DNA of 64,000 bases, taken from NCBI GenBank assembly GCA_910587165.1, contig CAJUKP010000009.1, positions 34,190 through 98,189 of the forward strand, given 5' to 3'. The translations under genes and the position numbers were made by a program. The notes beneath the pieces are model-generated. The model saw only the letters and a program-made list of their open reading frames with translations, was not told where the DNA came from and made no database searches. Position 1 is the stretch's first letter, and each line of letters opens with the position of its first letter. This document shows positions 49,035 through 58,390 of the stretch, one piece after another. This DNA is from an uncultured Duncaniella sp. (lineage in GTDB: Bacteria; Bacteroidota; Bacteroidia; Bacteroidales; Muribaculaceae).

Positions 49035-50162
49035 TTATTTCGATGATACGAACTCTGATAAAAGACAATCATATTTCTTTATCACATGACGGATGTCGAA
49101 ATATTTCATAGCCTTATTGTGGGAGAGTTCAGACATCTGTCTTAGTTTCTCCGGAGTACGCTCTATAAGATCTATCATAGCATTGGCAAGTCGCTCGGGA
49201 TTCTTTGGCTCAACCAACAATCCATTTAGTCCGTTGTCCACTATTTCCTTACATCCCGGAATATCGCTCGTTATGCAGATGCGTCCCATAGAGCATGCTT
49301 CCATTAGAGAACGGTTTAATCCTTCTTTATAACTGCTGACCACAACCACAACAACTCCATCTTTACCAACGTAATGCGGCACTTCATTCGTCTCTCCGAG
49401 ATATGTTATAGCTCCGCTGTTATGGTCGGCTTCTACAACCGCGCGAGGTACGCCCATGGGACTATCTTCGGCCAATGGGCCAAGTAATTCTATCTTAATG
49501 TCTGGATACTTATTTTTAACTATTCTGGCAGCATCTACATATTCAGAATATCCCTTGTCGTACAGTATGCGCGCCACCATTAGAAAGCGTACTTTTGTAT
49601 AGTTGTCCTCTTTATATGGATATTGCTCCATATCTACACCCTCTCCACCTTCAAACAGAAGAAGTTTCTCCTTTTCGACAAATCCGTTTTCACAAAGCGT
49701 ATCATAGTTTGATTGATTCAATACGATAACTTTTTCCGCCTTTTGAAGCCCATATTTATACAGCCGTCTTCCGAGCCTTCGCACCAGACTTTGTCCGCTG
49801 AAGGCATATCCAAGTCCGGCTACCATAGCGACAACAGGGATTCCAAGCATATGTCCGGCAATCGAGCCATAAATATTGGGTTTTATTGTGTAGAGGAAAA
49901 TGATGTCCGGTTTTATCTGCCTAAACAGTGAATATAGTTTGAGTAAATACCCTAAGTCCTTAATTGGATTTGAACTATTGGGCTTCATGTCTACCGTATA
50001 TACGTGAAGATAGTCTGGAACACGAGACATCAGCGCATCCGTGCAAGTACACGCTGGTAAAACCACTCCTACATCTATGCCTTTGGAATGGTAATAACGA
50101 GCAATATAACCTCGGAAGTTTAAGAACTGTCCAAGATTATTATCGCAAAACAGTATTTTCAT
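49035..50162 (-). CDS. Glycosyltransferase family 4
   Basis: A 375-residue GT-B enzyme. The N-terminal domain begins MKILFCDNNLGQFLNFRGYIARYY and includes IIFLYTIKPNIYGSIAGHMLGIPVVAMVAGLGYAF; the C-terminal nucleotide-sugar half has FLMVARILYDKGYSEYVDAARIV, VVVVSSYKEGLNRSLMEACSMGRICITSDIPGCKEIVDNGLNGLLV with the family Glu pair. It is the last gene of the polysaccharide locus in transcription order, 37 bases after licD. The donor and acceptor are unknown. Confidence 0.9.
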   Translation of the reverse strand: MKILFCDNNLGQFLNFRGYIARYYHSKGIDVGVVLPACTCTDALMSRVPDYLHVYTVDMKPNSSNPIKDLGYLLKLYSLFRQIKPDIIFLYTIKPNIYGSIAGHMLGIPVVAMVAGLGYAFSGQSLVRRLGRRLYKYGLQKAEKVIVLNQSNYDTLCENGFVEKEKLLLFEGGEGVDMEQYPYKEDNYTKVRFLMVARILYDKGYSEYVDAARIVKNKYPDIKIELLGPLAEDSPMGVPRAVVEADHNSGAITYLGETNEVPHYVGKDGVVVVVVSSYKEGLNRSLMEACSMGRICITSDIPGCKEIVDNGLNGLLVEPKNPERLANAMIDLIERTPEKLRQMSELSHNKAMKYFDIRHVIKKYDCLLSEFVSSK

Positions 50163-50199
50163 TTGTAGGTGATTTAATATAACCTAAGTAATATTTCGA

Positions 50200-51117
50200 T
50201 TAATTGGTCCCGGGGAGTTTGAATTCCTTGACGTAGTGGTGCCATTTGTCGGTGTCATCGGGGATGGTGCGCCAGTTGCCGTAGACATGGTCGAGGTATT
50301 TTTCGGGCTCGCCGGGGAGGAGACAATCTTCGCCGTTGGCCAGAGTGACTTTCTTTGCCGGAAACAGGTAAGATTCGGGTATGGGGATCCAACCGGTGGT
50401 GGTGCTCGCGCCACAATACAGCAATCCCGTTTTCTCGCAGTTGCGGATCAGTCGGTCGTGAAGCTTAAACCAAGTCTTAAGGCTTACTACTCCGAATAGA
50501 AAGCCTAACATCTCGCGGATGCGGTATACGTTTTTTCCGCCATGCGAAGAGCAGAGCACCGAAGCATATTCCTTGGTTGCATTCTTCCGCTGATTAACGG
50601 AATTTTGAATCATCATAATTCCGTAGGCCAACATCTGCCTCAATTTATGCTTGAATTTCGAGCGCGGAACGTTGTCGTATGGAAAGACATCTATAAAGAC
50701 ACCTTCTTTATGTGCAGGATACAAGTCAATCAATTGCGAAAACTCCGTCTCTCGATCAATGATTTTTCCAAAGCGAATGATCGGTCCGTTTTCGTTCTCG
50801 ACGGAATATGCTATATACTTATCGGGAAGTTCCTTCGAATATATGTTCATGAATTTATCATAATCCTCCCTCGGCATACAGACATCAAGGTCGTCGTCCC
50901 AAGGTATCCATCCATTATGCCTGACAGCACCTAAGACATTACCTGCAGCCAGACACATTTGCAGATTGTGACGAATACAGATGGCCTCGATGTCCTTATA
51001 CATTCGCCAAAGATGCGCCTGCAGTTGTCCCAATTCCTGACGAGAGAGGAGGCGGACATTTGAGTTGCTGTTGGCTGTCGAGGTGATATGCTTTTGAGCT
51101 CTAAACATTTTTCGCAA
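50200..51117 (-). CDS. LicD-family phosphotransferase
   Basis: A 305-residue nucleotidyltransferase-fold enzyme that moves a phosphorylated group (choline phosphate in known LicD, also polyol phosphates) from a CDP carrier to a surface glycan. The key motif NVLGAVRHNGWIPWDDDLDVCMPREDYDKF with Asp-Asp-Asp-x-Asp is intact near residue 65-95, preceded by LGQLQAHLWRMYKDIEAICIRHNL. A cytidylyltransferase domain is encoded directly upstream, so that enzyme probably makes its CDP-linked donor. It overlaps that gene by 17 bases. Confidence 0.88.
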   Translation of the reverse strand: MRKMFRAQKHITSTANSNSNVRLLSRQELGQLQAHLWRMYKDIEAICIRHNLQMCLAAGNVLGAVRHNGWIPWDDDLDVCMPREDYDKFMNIYSKELPDKYIAYSVENENGPIIRFGKIIDRETEFSQLIDLYPAHKEGVFIDVFPYDNVPRSKFKHKLRQMLAYGIMMIQNSVNQRKNATKEYASVLCSSHGGKNVYRIREMLGFLFGVVSLKTWFKLHDRLIRNCEKTGLLYCGASTTTGWIPIPESYLFPAKKVTLANGEDCLLPGEPEKYLDHVYGNWRTIPDDTDKWHHYVKEFKLPGTN

Positions 51118-52453
51118 GTTTTACCAGTTTTTTCTTTTCGAAATATGCCTGCATAAGGCGGACCATACTGATTGATACATTCTTCGATATGGGCGATACG
51201 CTTCCTCGCTCTATGGCGCGAAGGAAAGTCACAATTTCGTTGCGTATTCCCTCCCCTTCGAGCTGAAAGAAATAGCGTCTGCTTTCTTCCGGGTTTTCAT
51301 ATCGGATTTCGAAATAGTCGGTCTTCCACCAGGGTGCGGGGACATAGATATAGCCCTTTGTTCCTGAAATTATAAGCTCACCTTCGCTTTTCACGCCTTT
51401 GCCCACTTTGATGGAGGCGACGGCATCGTCGTAAAGCAAAGATATCTTAGTAAATTCATCGTATTGATGCTTTTCCTCTCCGATGCGTGAGTAGATAGTG
51501 AAATCTTCTATGTTCGTGCCAAGAAGTTGCATTACGGGCAGCAGGGCCGTGGGACCCCATGCCGTAAGGCTGTTCCACGTCTTGTGGAGGGTGGAGACAT
51601 CGTCATAATTCAATGCCTTGAGACTTGTGCAAACAGCGTCAACCGAGACCACATCGCCGATCTTACCACCCTTCGCAAGGAGTATCATGCGCGAATAGGC
51701 TGTCGAATAGGCTGTCTTTATACCATCAACCAACGCAAGATTTTTCGAGTCGGCCAGCGCGAACAGTTCTTCAGCCTCCTGCTCATTCAATGCAATCGGC
51801 GACTCACATAGCACATGTCTGCCCTCCTCAAGTGCCTTCTTTATGTGGGTGTAATGCATCGAGGGATGCGATATGACATAGACTGCGTCGACCGCGCCGA
51901 GAAGCATTTCGTAATCATCGGTCAGCAGCGATACGTTGTCTGATATCTCCTTGCTGACTGACTTTTCCACGGCACATATTCCCACCACCTTAACACCGTT
52001 GACATACTTACTCTCGCGAATAAACTTGGCAATGACGTTTGACTCGCCAACGATTCCGAGACGTATCTCATTCTGTTTGGCCCGTATCTCAGAGCTCGAC
52101 ACTCCCTGCGTCCTGTCGAGATAGACCACCTTGCAATATTCATTGAGATAGTCGAACTTTCCAACCCAGTCGGAACCCACGGTGAAAATATCGACGTTAT
52201 ATTTGCGTATGTCATCGATCTTCTGACCCTCATATTCCTCGACTATAATCTCGTCGGCCAAGCCTGTCTTTCGAACAGCCTCGACACGCTCCATCAGTGA
52301 CTGCTGCACATTGATTTTGCCTCTGGTCTTGTCGAAATCGTCGGCCGTGACACCCACTATCAGATAGTCCCCCAAAGCCTTTGCCCGCTCCAATAATTTT
52401 ATATGGCCATAATGGAGCAGGTCATAAGTACCGTATGTGATAACTCGTGTCAT
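51101..52453 (-). CDS. Fused cytidylyltransferase and Gfo/Idh/MocA oxidoreductase
   Basis: A 450-residue two-domain protein. Residues 1-130 are a TagD/GCT-type cytidylyltransferase: VITYGTYDLLHYGHIKLLERAKALGDYLIVGV with the HYGH nucleotide motif, and YLDRTQGVSSSEIR with the RTxGxSSS-like motif. Residues about 135-450 are a Gfo/Idh/MocA dehydrogenase: RLGIVGESNVIAKFIRESKYVNGVKVVGICAV, VISHPSMHYTHIKKALEEGRHVLCESPIALNEQEAEEL. The usual Glu-Lys-Pro (EKP) is replaced by Glu-Ser-Pro, so the dehydrogenase lacks the common lysine. The fusion suggests that oxidation or reduction of a polyol or sugar and its activation as a CDP derivative are linked. It overlaps both neighbours. Confidence 0.85.
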   Translation of the reverse strand: MTRVITYGTYDLLHYGHIKLLERAKALGDYLIVGVTADDFDKTRGKINVQQSLMERVEAVRKTGLADEIIVEEYEGQKIDDIRKYNVDIFTVGSDWVGKFDYLNEYCKVVYLDRTQGVSSSEIRAKQNEIRLGIVGESNVIAKFIRESKYVNGVKVVGICAVEKSVSKEISDNVSLLTDDYEMLLGAVDAVYVISHPSMHYTHIKKALEEGRHVLCESPIALNEQEAEELFALADSKNLALVDGIKTAYSTAYSRMILLAKGGKIGDVVSVDAVCTSLKALNYDDVSTLHKTWNSLTAWGPTALLPVMQLLGTNIEDFTIYSRIGEEKHQYDEFTKISLLYDDAVASIKVGKGVKSEGELIISGTKGYIYVPAPWWKTDYFEIRYENPEESRRYFFQLEGEGIRNEIVTFLRAIERGSVSPISKNVSISMVRLMQAYFEKKKLVKLAKNV

Positions 52454-53565
52454 AGAATAACTTTTTTGTTGTCTTCAAGCCCTTCAATGTCAGACAAGGG
52501 TTTATTACGATACCTCTTATATGTCTCGAAATCCTCGATATTGTCAAAATATCGCTCATCGGACATTGTATCTGTCAAAATATCTTGATAAGCCTCATAA
52601 ATCGGATCTATGTGAAGGAATTTTCGCTCTCCATCAAGGAAGTTTGTCAAAGAACTGCCAATTCCCTCCTCGATTGATTTGTAAGAGACCGGCCCAACCA
52701 AGCGATCAATCTTTGATGAATCGAACACACGGTCATAATTACGGTCATATATCGTGTTATACCCTCCTTCATAAAGCATCTCTATGGCCTTAATAGAATC
52801 TGAGCAGTAGGTGGGAGGCACGTTGATATATTTCTGAAGAATCGGGATATATATATTCTTCAGCAGGTCTATCCACTTGACTGTATGTGGCCCGGCTATC
52901 TGAATGGTCTGTTCCAAGGCGTTATCGTTGCCGATAAGTTTGGCTACAACTGCTGCCACATCATCGCCGTGCGACAGGGTTGTAGTCTTGTCGAGCATGG
53001 TTTTAGATACAACAAGTGGTTTGCCGTTCAAAAGACGATACAGCCATTGTTCCTTCTCTAAAATCCCGAGTTGAAGACGCTCGTCATTATACGTGATATA
53101 TGGGCGTATTATAGTATAGTTATTGAAGCCGGAGTTCTTTAACAGATCTTCCTGTCTGGCCTTTCGGAGAGCATATCGGTTGGTCGCCAGAAAATCTTTG
53201 TCGCAAGATGTCTCCAACAAGCGAGGCGAAGACTCTGTAAGCGGCTTATCTGATTCGGCATATACGCGGCAACTTGAAAACCATATATAATGTTTAGTCG
53301 AACCAAGCAGCATCGGGATGCGGGCTGCGAACTCATCAAGGTCATAGTTCATAAAGTCGACAATCGCATCCGGCTTCTCATACAGCAGCGAGCTCAGAAA
53401 AATGTTGTCGCGGGCGTTGCCGACAAGATATTTCACATTTTCTTTTGATGGATATGGCGAACGTGATGTCACGAGAATATCTGTCTCGGTGCGCCCCGCA
53501 GCGTTTAGAATCTCAACCAACGGCTTGCCCATGGCGCCCGTTCCGCCAAGTATCAGAATCTTCAT
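52450..53565 (-). CDS. Extended SDR, NAD-dependent epimerase/reductase
   Basis: A 371-residue short-chain dehydrogenase of the extended type. ILILGGTGAMGKPLVEIL is the NAD loop, YIWFSSCRVYAESDKPLTE the Ser segment, and NRYALRKARQE the Tyr-x-x-x-Lys pair. The C-terminus is longer than in UDP-sugar epimerases and ends in a charged tail. It overlaps the fusion gene by four bases and the ThDP enzyme gene by four, so it is probably a step in the same pathway. Substrate unknown. Confidence 0.8.
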   Translation of the reverse strand: MKILILGGTGAMGKPLVEILNAAGRTETDILVTSRSPYPSKENVKYLVGNARDNIFLSSLLYEKPDAIVDFMNYDLDEFAARIPMLLGSTKHYIWFSSCRVYAESDKPLTESSPRLLETSCDKDFLATNRYALRKARQEDLLKNSGFNNYTIIRPYITYNDERLQLGILEKEQWLYRLLNGKPLVVSKTMLDKTTTLSHGDDVAAVVAKLIGNDNALEQTIQIAGPHTVKWIDLLKNIYIPILQKYINVPPTYCSDSIKAIEMLYEGGYNTIYDRNYDRVFDSSKIDRLVGPVSYKSIEEGIGSSLTNFLDGERKFLHIDPIYEAYQDILTDTMSDERYFDNIEDFETYKRYRNKPLSDIEGLEDNKKVIL

Positions 53566-55280
53566 TTGCGTTCGGCTTTTATTGATTCGATGACAGGAGC
53601 GAGCTCCTTCTCAAGATACTTGTAAACGTCGAGACAATACTCGCCGTCATGGTGAAGTGGAGTGAACACCTCAAGCAATTTGGGTTTATCGCTTTCAGTC
53701 GAAACAAAAGCACTCAATGCCGTGTCAAGGTCTTCTTTGCTACGCCCCGACAGGTATTCAAAGCCTGTAGCTTCAGCCCATTCTTTAGCACTATATTTGT
53801 GGGAGGCCGCGATATGGACATCTACGCTATCATCTTCCTTGAGATGAGGGTAGATGTGGAATTCTGCACCGCCGCCATTGTTTGAGACCAGAACTCTGAC
53901 ATTTGGGCCGATGCCGCGTATTGCGAGCGCGTTCATAGCGTAGATGAAACTCAAGTCGCCAAGCAGTATGAATGAAAGACGGTCAGTAGCCACGGCAGCC
54001 TGCCCTAAAAGTGTGGGCAAACAACCATCAATGCCGAAACTCGATGCGTTGCAACTAACCTTTACGCTTGCTGGTAATTTGAAGAACTGCATGAGACGGG
54101 TGGAATTAAGAATTGCCAAATGCAACAAGCTCCCGTCAGGGATATATTGTGAGAATTGTTGGGCGAGATAGAAATTGCTCCACGGCATATCCTGTGGAAG
54201 TTTCACAGCGTCACTTACCCTCTGCCAATCTTTTAGATAGCTACCGTCTGTACTCTCTACGGCGTGGGAGTTAAAGTAGGTGAAGAACTGAAGGTCGGTA
54301 CATTCAAACAAGCTTGTCAGACTGCGGGTCCAATCTCTGATGGTGCCGCTTTCGTCTACAAGCCAATGCTTGAACTTGCCTTTGTGAGCCTTGAAGAGAT
54401 CTTTGATTCGTTCCTGAAAGTTGTTGCCGATAGAGATTACGAGTTCGGGCAACATAGGCTCGAAGGTCGAGGCGTTCATCGCCTTGAATGGTGCCTGGGC
54501 GAATATCATCTCGTCGCATCGGAAATTAGACAGATTGTCGCCTATTATGGGGATCCGGCGGCTGTGGCAGAACTTAGCTATAGCCTCAGCGGTGGATTTG
54601 TCAAGATTTATATTTTGTCCGATGACAACTGCGATACGGCTATAAGCATTTAGCTCCTCAACAGCCGATTGCCACTTCTCAAAGTCGGAGTTTTGGTATA
54701 GTTTTATAGGCGAGAAATCAATGGCCGACTTTTCGTCACGGCTTATAGTTATATCGTTTGTCGAGCCTTCGATGGGCAGATTGATGTGAATGGGCCCAAC
54801 TCCATGCTGCGACATTGCAAAAAACGCTTCATCGAGAAGTCGCTTGCCGTACCAAAAGTCATCTTCATCCTTAATGACAGGTAAACAAATGCTCTTTTGT
54901 GTGACAGGCTCGAAAATAGCCGGTTGATTGACTTTCTGAGTCTCGAGCTGGTTCAGGACCTGCATACTGCGGTCGGCGGTGATGGCCACCAACGGAGTGT
55001 GTGAGAAATATGCCTCCGTCATGCCGGAGAGATAATTGGATGCAGCAGTGCCGCTTGTGCAAGTGAGACCAACGGGGCGATTCAACTGTTGAGCCAGACC
55101 AAGAGCGAAGAAGGCGGCGTTACGTTCGTCAACAACAGAATAACAAGTGAAATAGCTGTCGCTCTCCAATGCTTTGATAAAAGGGATGGCTCGGGTACCT
55201 GACGAGATTACAATGTGGTCGACATTGTAACTCTTCAGATAGGAGATGAGCAGGTCACAGACAAGTCTTACTCTATCCAT
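53562..55280 (-). CDS. MenD-like thiamin-diphosphate-dependent enzyme
   Basis: A 572-residue ThDP enzyme of the MenD group. The PYR domain shows SSGTRAIPFIKAL, VVDERNAAFFALGLAQQLNRPVGLTCTSGTAASNYLSGMTEAYFSHTPLVAITADR; the PP domain SFGIDGCLPTLLGQAAVATDRLSFILLGDLSFIYAMNAL and VSNNGGGAEF bind the cofactor. MenD makes SEPHCHK in menaquinone synthesis, but no other men gene is present and the neighbours are polysaccharide enzymes, so a carboligation or decarboxylation giving an unusual building block is more likely. A phosphonopyruvate decarboxylase would be near 380 residues and need a PEP mutase, which is not seen. Confidence 0.85.
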   Translation of the reverse strand: MDRVRLVCDLLISYLKSYNVDHIVISSGTRAIPFIKALESDSYFTCYSVVDERNAAFFALGLAQQLNRPVGLTCTSGTAASNYLSGMTEAYFSHTPLVAITADRSMQVLNQLETQKVNQPAIFEPVTQKSICLPVIKDEDDFWYGKRLLDEAFFAMSQHGVGPIHINLPIEGSTNDITISRDEKSAIDFSPIKLYQNSDFEKWQSAVEELNAYSRIAVVIGQNINLDKSTAEAIAKFCHSRRIPIIGDNLSNFRCDEMIFAQAPFKAMNASTFEPMLPELVISIGNNFQERIKDLFKAHKGKFKHWLVDESGTIRDWTRSLTSLFECTDLQFFTYFNSHAVESTDGSYLKDWQRVSDAVKLPQDMPWSNFYLAQQFSQYIPDGSLLHLAILNSTRLMQFFKLPASVKVSCNASSFGIDGCLPTLLGQAAVATDRLSFILLGDLSFIYAMNALAIRGIGPNVRVLVSNNGGGAEFHIYPHLKEDDSVDVHIAASHKYSAKEWAEATGFEYLSGRSKEDLDTALSAFVSTESDKPKLLEVFTPLHHDGEYCLDVYKYLEKELAPVIESIKAERK

Positions 55281-55282
55281 AA

Positions 55283-56395
55283 TTATAATGTGTCTATTAT
55301 CTTTTTTAAAATTTGCTTACTATTGTCCCGCGCCGCGGCGATATTGCTGTGGACAAGGTCGTAGTCTATAGCACGCGGCTCAGTCATATTGTCGGGACTG
55401 AAAAGTCGGTCTTCGAGTCCAAAGAGCGTGAGCACTTCTTCAATCTTCGTGTCGCAGAGCTTGCGCGAGAAGATGTAGAACGGGCGGCGGAACTGCACGG
55501 CGAATATCATGCCGTGGAATGAATTGGTCACAACCACTGATGCGTTCTTTACCAGTCCGAGGAACTCTTCTACGCCGGCATCATAGCGCATGGTGTGGCG
55601 GGCGGAATTCTGTGCGTTCAGACTGATTTCTATAAGTTTCAGATCTTTCGATGCGGCAAGACTTTCAGCAAACTTCTGCATAGCCTCGTCGCCACGGCGG
55701 GAGTAGAGCAGCAGATACGGCTCCTTTACATCAGGATCTTGGGTTATGCTTTCGTATTCTTCGGTGGCGAGAAGCAGAGTCGGATCAATCACCTTGTAGA
55801 CCGGGGCGGCGACAAGTGATTCAACAATGGGCTTCTTGTCATTCTCACGAAGCGCGATGGATTTGAAGTTGGCCAACCTGCGTTTAAGTTCAGGGATTTG
55901 AGAATCCTTGATGTCGTAGTCTCCAAAACTTGCGGCATAAGCTACGGAGCGCTGCTGCATCGCAGGGTATGATGCGTAGAAGCCGTCGTCGAATCCAAAT
56001 TCCGGCACAGCAAAGACTGTGTCGCTTCCACATACATAGCCGGAGAGTCCCTCTGTATCAAGACTCTCATTAAAATTTGCATATGTGTATTTCTGCGAAG
56101 AGAGATTATATTGCTCGTGATAGAATCGCTTGAATTTCTCGTAGTTCTCTCGTATGGCAGGAAGACTCAGACGACAACGCTCGAGGGCAGCCTCGTCCTT
56201 ATCCCACATATTGGCCATGGGATTAAGTATATCCTTGTCGGCCAAGACATCCGGACAGTAGTCGACAATCATTGCCTCAATCCGGCCGGGCGCGATGCCG
56301 TTTATGGCCTTTTGTAACGCATAAGACTGCAGGGCAGACCCATAGTTGGTGAAGTTGCCATACATATTGTAGCTTACTATGCCGACACGTTTCAT
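55283..56395 (-). CDS. Polysaccharide pyruvyl transferase family protein
   Basis: A 370-residue WcaK/CsaB-type enzyme that typically adds a pyruvate ketal to a surface sugar. VGIVSYNMYGNFTNYGSALQSYALQKAI is the family start, and SVAYAASFGDYDIKD, IALRENDKKPIVESL, VIDPTLLLATEEYESI and SVVVTNSFHGMIFAVQFRRPFYIFSR (the NSFHG motif) are conserved. It lies two bases from the ThDP gene and overlaps the aminotransferase gene by four bases. Confidence 0.88.
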   Translation of the reverse strand: MKRVGIVSYNMYGNFTNYGSALQSYALQKAINGIAPGRIEAMIVDYCPDVLADKDILNPMANMWDKDEAALERCRLSLPAIRENYEKFKRFYHEQYNLSSQKYTYANFNESLDTEGLSGYVCGSDTVFAVPEFGFDDGFYASYPAMQQRSVAYAASFGDYDIKDSQIPELKRRLANFKSIALRENDKKPIVESLVAAPVYKVIDPTLLLATEEYESITQDPDVKEPYLLLYSRRGDEAMQKFAESLAASKDLKLIEISLNAQNSARHTMRYDAGVEEFLGLVKNASVVVTNSFHGMIFAVQFRRPFYIFSRKLCDTKIEEVLTLFGLEDRLFSPDNMTEPRAIDYDLVHSNIAAARDNSKQILKKIIDTL

Positions 56396-57465
56396 AGCAG
56401 TCCCTTTTTCTGAAGATCGCGTAGTGCGAGGATTAGAGTATCATTGTGGGCGGTTGTCTGCGCCCCGAAATGACCGACACGGAAGATGGTTTCCTTCATA
56501 TCACCGCCATTGGGACATATCCATATCCCGTAGTGGTCTTTTAATTCAAGGAATATATCGTAGGCCGATGCCGTAGTGGGATGCAGAGGCGTGAGTGCGT
56601 TAGACATTGATTCTGAGACAATTTCAAAAGGCAGGTCTTTGATTTTCGATCTAAAATCCTCTGCCTGTGCCTTTATCTTTGCAATTTCAGTAGAAGCTCC
56701 GCCGTTGAGCTTGATGCGGCGAAGACGGGCGTTTATCTGACGTAAGATTCCAACAGCCGGAGTGAAGGGTGTCTGACCTCTCTCGGCATTCTTCAAGGCA
56801 TCTTTCAAGTCGAGGTACATTGTCTTTGACTCGTTGGTCTGAACTCTTTTCAAAGCCTTCTCGCCGAGAACGATAATAGAGATGCCGGGAGCGCAAGCAA
56901 GTACCTTCTGAGAGCCAGTGATAATTACATCTGCGCCAACCTCCTGCATATCAAGAGGATCGGCAAGAAACGAGCTGATTGCATCAATGACAAAGAGCAT
57001 ATTCTCCTCACAGCAGAAGTCGCCGAGCAGTTGAGGATCGTAGTGAACGCCCGTCGAAGTCTCGTGGATGTTTACAAGAAGGCCGGTAAAGCCCTTTCCC
57101 CTGTAGGGCGCAAGCATCTCGGCGCTGACGGCGCAGCCACGCTCCGGTTTAATCGCCTCGTAGGGTATCTTATGTATGTCGCACAGCTGAGTGAAGCGAT
57201 GACCAAACGAGCCGCCATCTATCACGAGAAGCTTGTCTTTCTCAGTGAAGAGATTCATCACAACGGCTTCCATCGAAGCCGTGCCCGATCCGGTGAGAAA
57301 CACCGCCTTAGCCTCGTAAGGTGCATTGACAAACTCCTTCATCAAAGCCTCGTTTTCGAGCATCACGTTGGAAAATTCCTGAGTGCGGAAATAAGGTACC
57401 TGCTCACCACCGACGGCGAGTACCTCGTCGTCAGCCATCACAGGCCCCACTGTAAAATTCAGCAT
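56392..57465 (-). CDS. Class V aminotransferase (PhnW/alanine-glyoxylate type)
   Basis: A 357-residue PLP enzyme. NFTVGPVMADDEVLAVGG at the start, VFLTGSGTASMEAVVMNLF, VNIHETSTGVHYDP, FVIDAISSFLADPLDM and the PLP lysine in IITGSQKVLACAPGISIIVL (SQK) are visible. Relatives include 2-aminoethylphosphonate:pyruvate and serine/alanine-glyoxylate transaminases. With the MenD-like enzyme next to it, an aldehyde produced there could be aminated here; that is inference. It is the first gene of the tightly overlapping modification block. Confidence 0.85.
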   Translation of the reverse strand: MLNFTVGPVMADDEVLAVGGEQVPYFRTQEFSNVMLENEALMKEFVNAPYEAKAVFLTGSGTASMEAVVMNLFTEKDKLLVIDGGSFGHRFTQLCDIHKIPYEAIKPERGCAVSAEMLAPYRGKGFTGLLVNIHETSTGVHYDPQLLGDFCCEENMLFVIDAISSFLADPLDMQEVGADVIITGSQKVLACAPGISIIVLGEKALKRVQTNESKTMYLDLKDALKNAERGQTPFTPAVGILRQINARLRRIKLNGGASTEIAKIKAQAEDFRSKIKDLPFEIVSESMSNALTPLHPTTASAYDIFLELKDHYGIWICPNGGDMKETIFRVGHFGAQTTAHNDTLILALRDLQKKGLL

Positions 57466-57756
57466 AATTTATGTTTTTTAGACTATCGAATCTTTGCGTC
57501 ACAATATTCCATTGTGATACAGTTGTTAACTTAGTGAAATAAATAAGAGAACCTTCCTCCACGAATTTATTTTCTTTTGCATTCTATTTGATTCTCTTTT
57601 GCAAAAGTGTTAAGGAAGATTTTAAACTTTGATGACAATACACTCCCATACCCCTTATAGTATTTTGACTTAACTTTTTCGAGAATACTTCATAATCCGT
57701 TCACAAATTATTTATAAAATGTTTGCGAATTGCCTGTACTCCAGACGGCCAAGCGT

Positions 57757-58390
57757 TTATGCCAACTCGAAAAAATGAAGAAGATAGTCGTTGGCATACC
57801 TGTTGGATGAAATGAGATGATAACTATGTAATAATTTGTACTTTGGAGGTATCTTCTCAGATGGGTACAAATCAATCAACAATATCATTAATGAGTTTGG
57901 GCTGAATTCCTTTCTCAATATTGGGTGCCGTCTGATATTCGAGATATCTAATATCTCAGACATACAACGTAGAAATTTTCTTCATCCTCATTCCACGATT
58001 CCAACCATTCATAATGGGGCGTCTTTCCAGCTGTAAGTTCATACAGTTTATCATCAAAGTGTTTTTTACATTCTTGATCTATGAAAGACAATCTTCTCAT
58101 TCAATAACTTCCTGCAGTAGATAATGTCTGCAATCAGTTGTTTTTGATTCTTATGTGAGATATTCTTGAATGACTCTTCCGGAAGAATATACGATAGTTA
58201 TATTATGTGTTCTCCCATCTTACACTCAATCTCATTTTTCAGCACAGGGAGTATATTGGATCAATATAATGGAAACAAATATAATATATTATAATCCAAT
58301 CCTTATTCTTAATAACAGGCAGATAGTGTATTACGAGAGCTTAGTGATATGCAATATCGCATCTCGGGGTAATATAACTAATTAACAAAC
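57757..58390 (-). pseudogene. Decayed gene with several frameshifts, unrecognised
   Basis: Overlapping fragments in different minus-strand frames read as one protein. From upstream: a Leu/Ile/Tyr-rich part near 58265-58350 (ALVIHYLPVIKNKDWIIIYY), SYILPEESFKNISHKNQKQLIADIIYCRKLLNEKIVFH ending at 58066, MRRLSFIDQECKKHFDDKLYELTAGKTPHYEWLESWNEDEENFYVV at 57948-58100, and MSEILDISNIRRHPILRKEF to the stop at 57757-57963. At least three frameshifts separate them. Codon use fits the polysaccharide locus. I do not know the family; a lost polysaccharide enzyme is the best guess. The flanks 57466-57756 and 58391-58583 are AT-rich with nothing recognised. Confidence 0.5.

Noticed and set aside
53562..57465. 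Aminoethylphosphonate pathway
   Set aside because: No PEP mutase in the window and the ThDP enzyme is MenD-like in length and motifs, not phosphonopyruvate decarboxylase; kept only as an alternative depending on genes beyond 64000.
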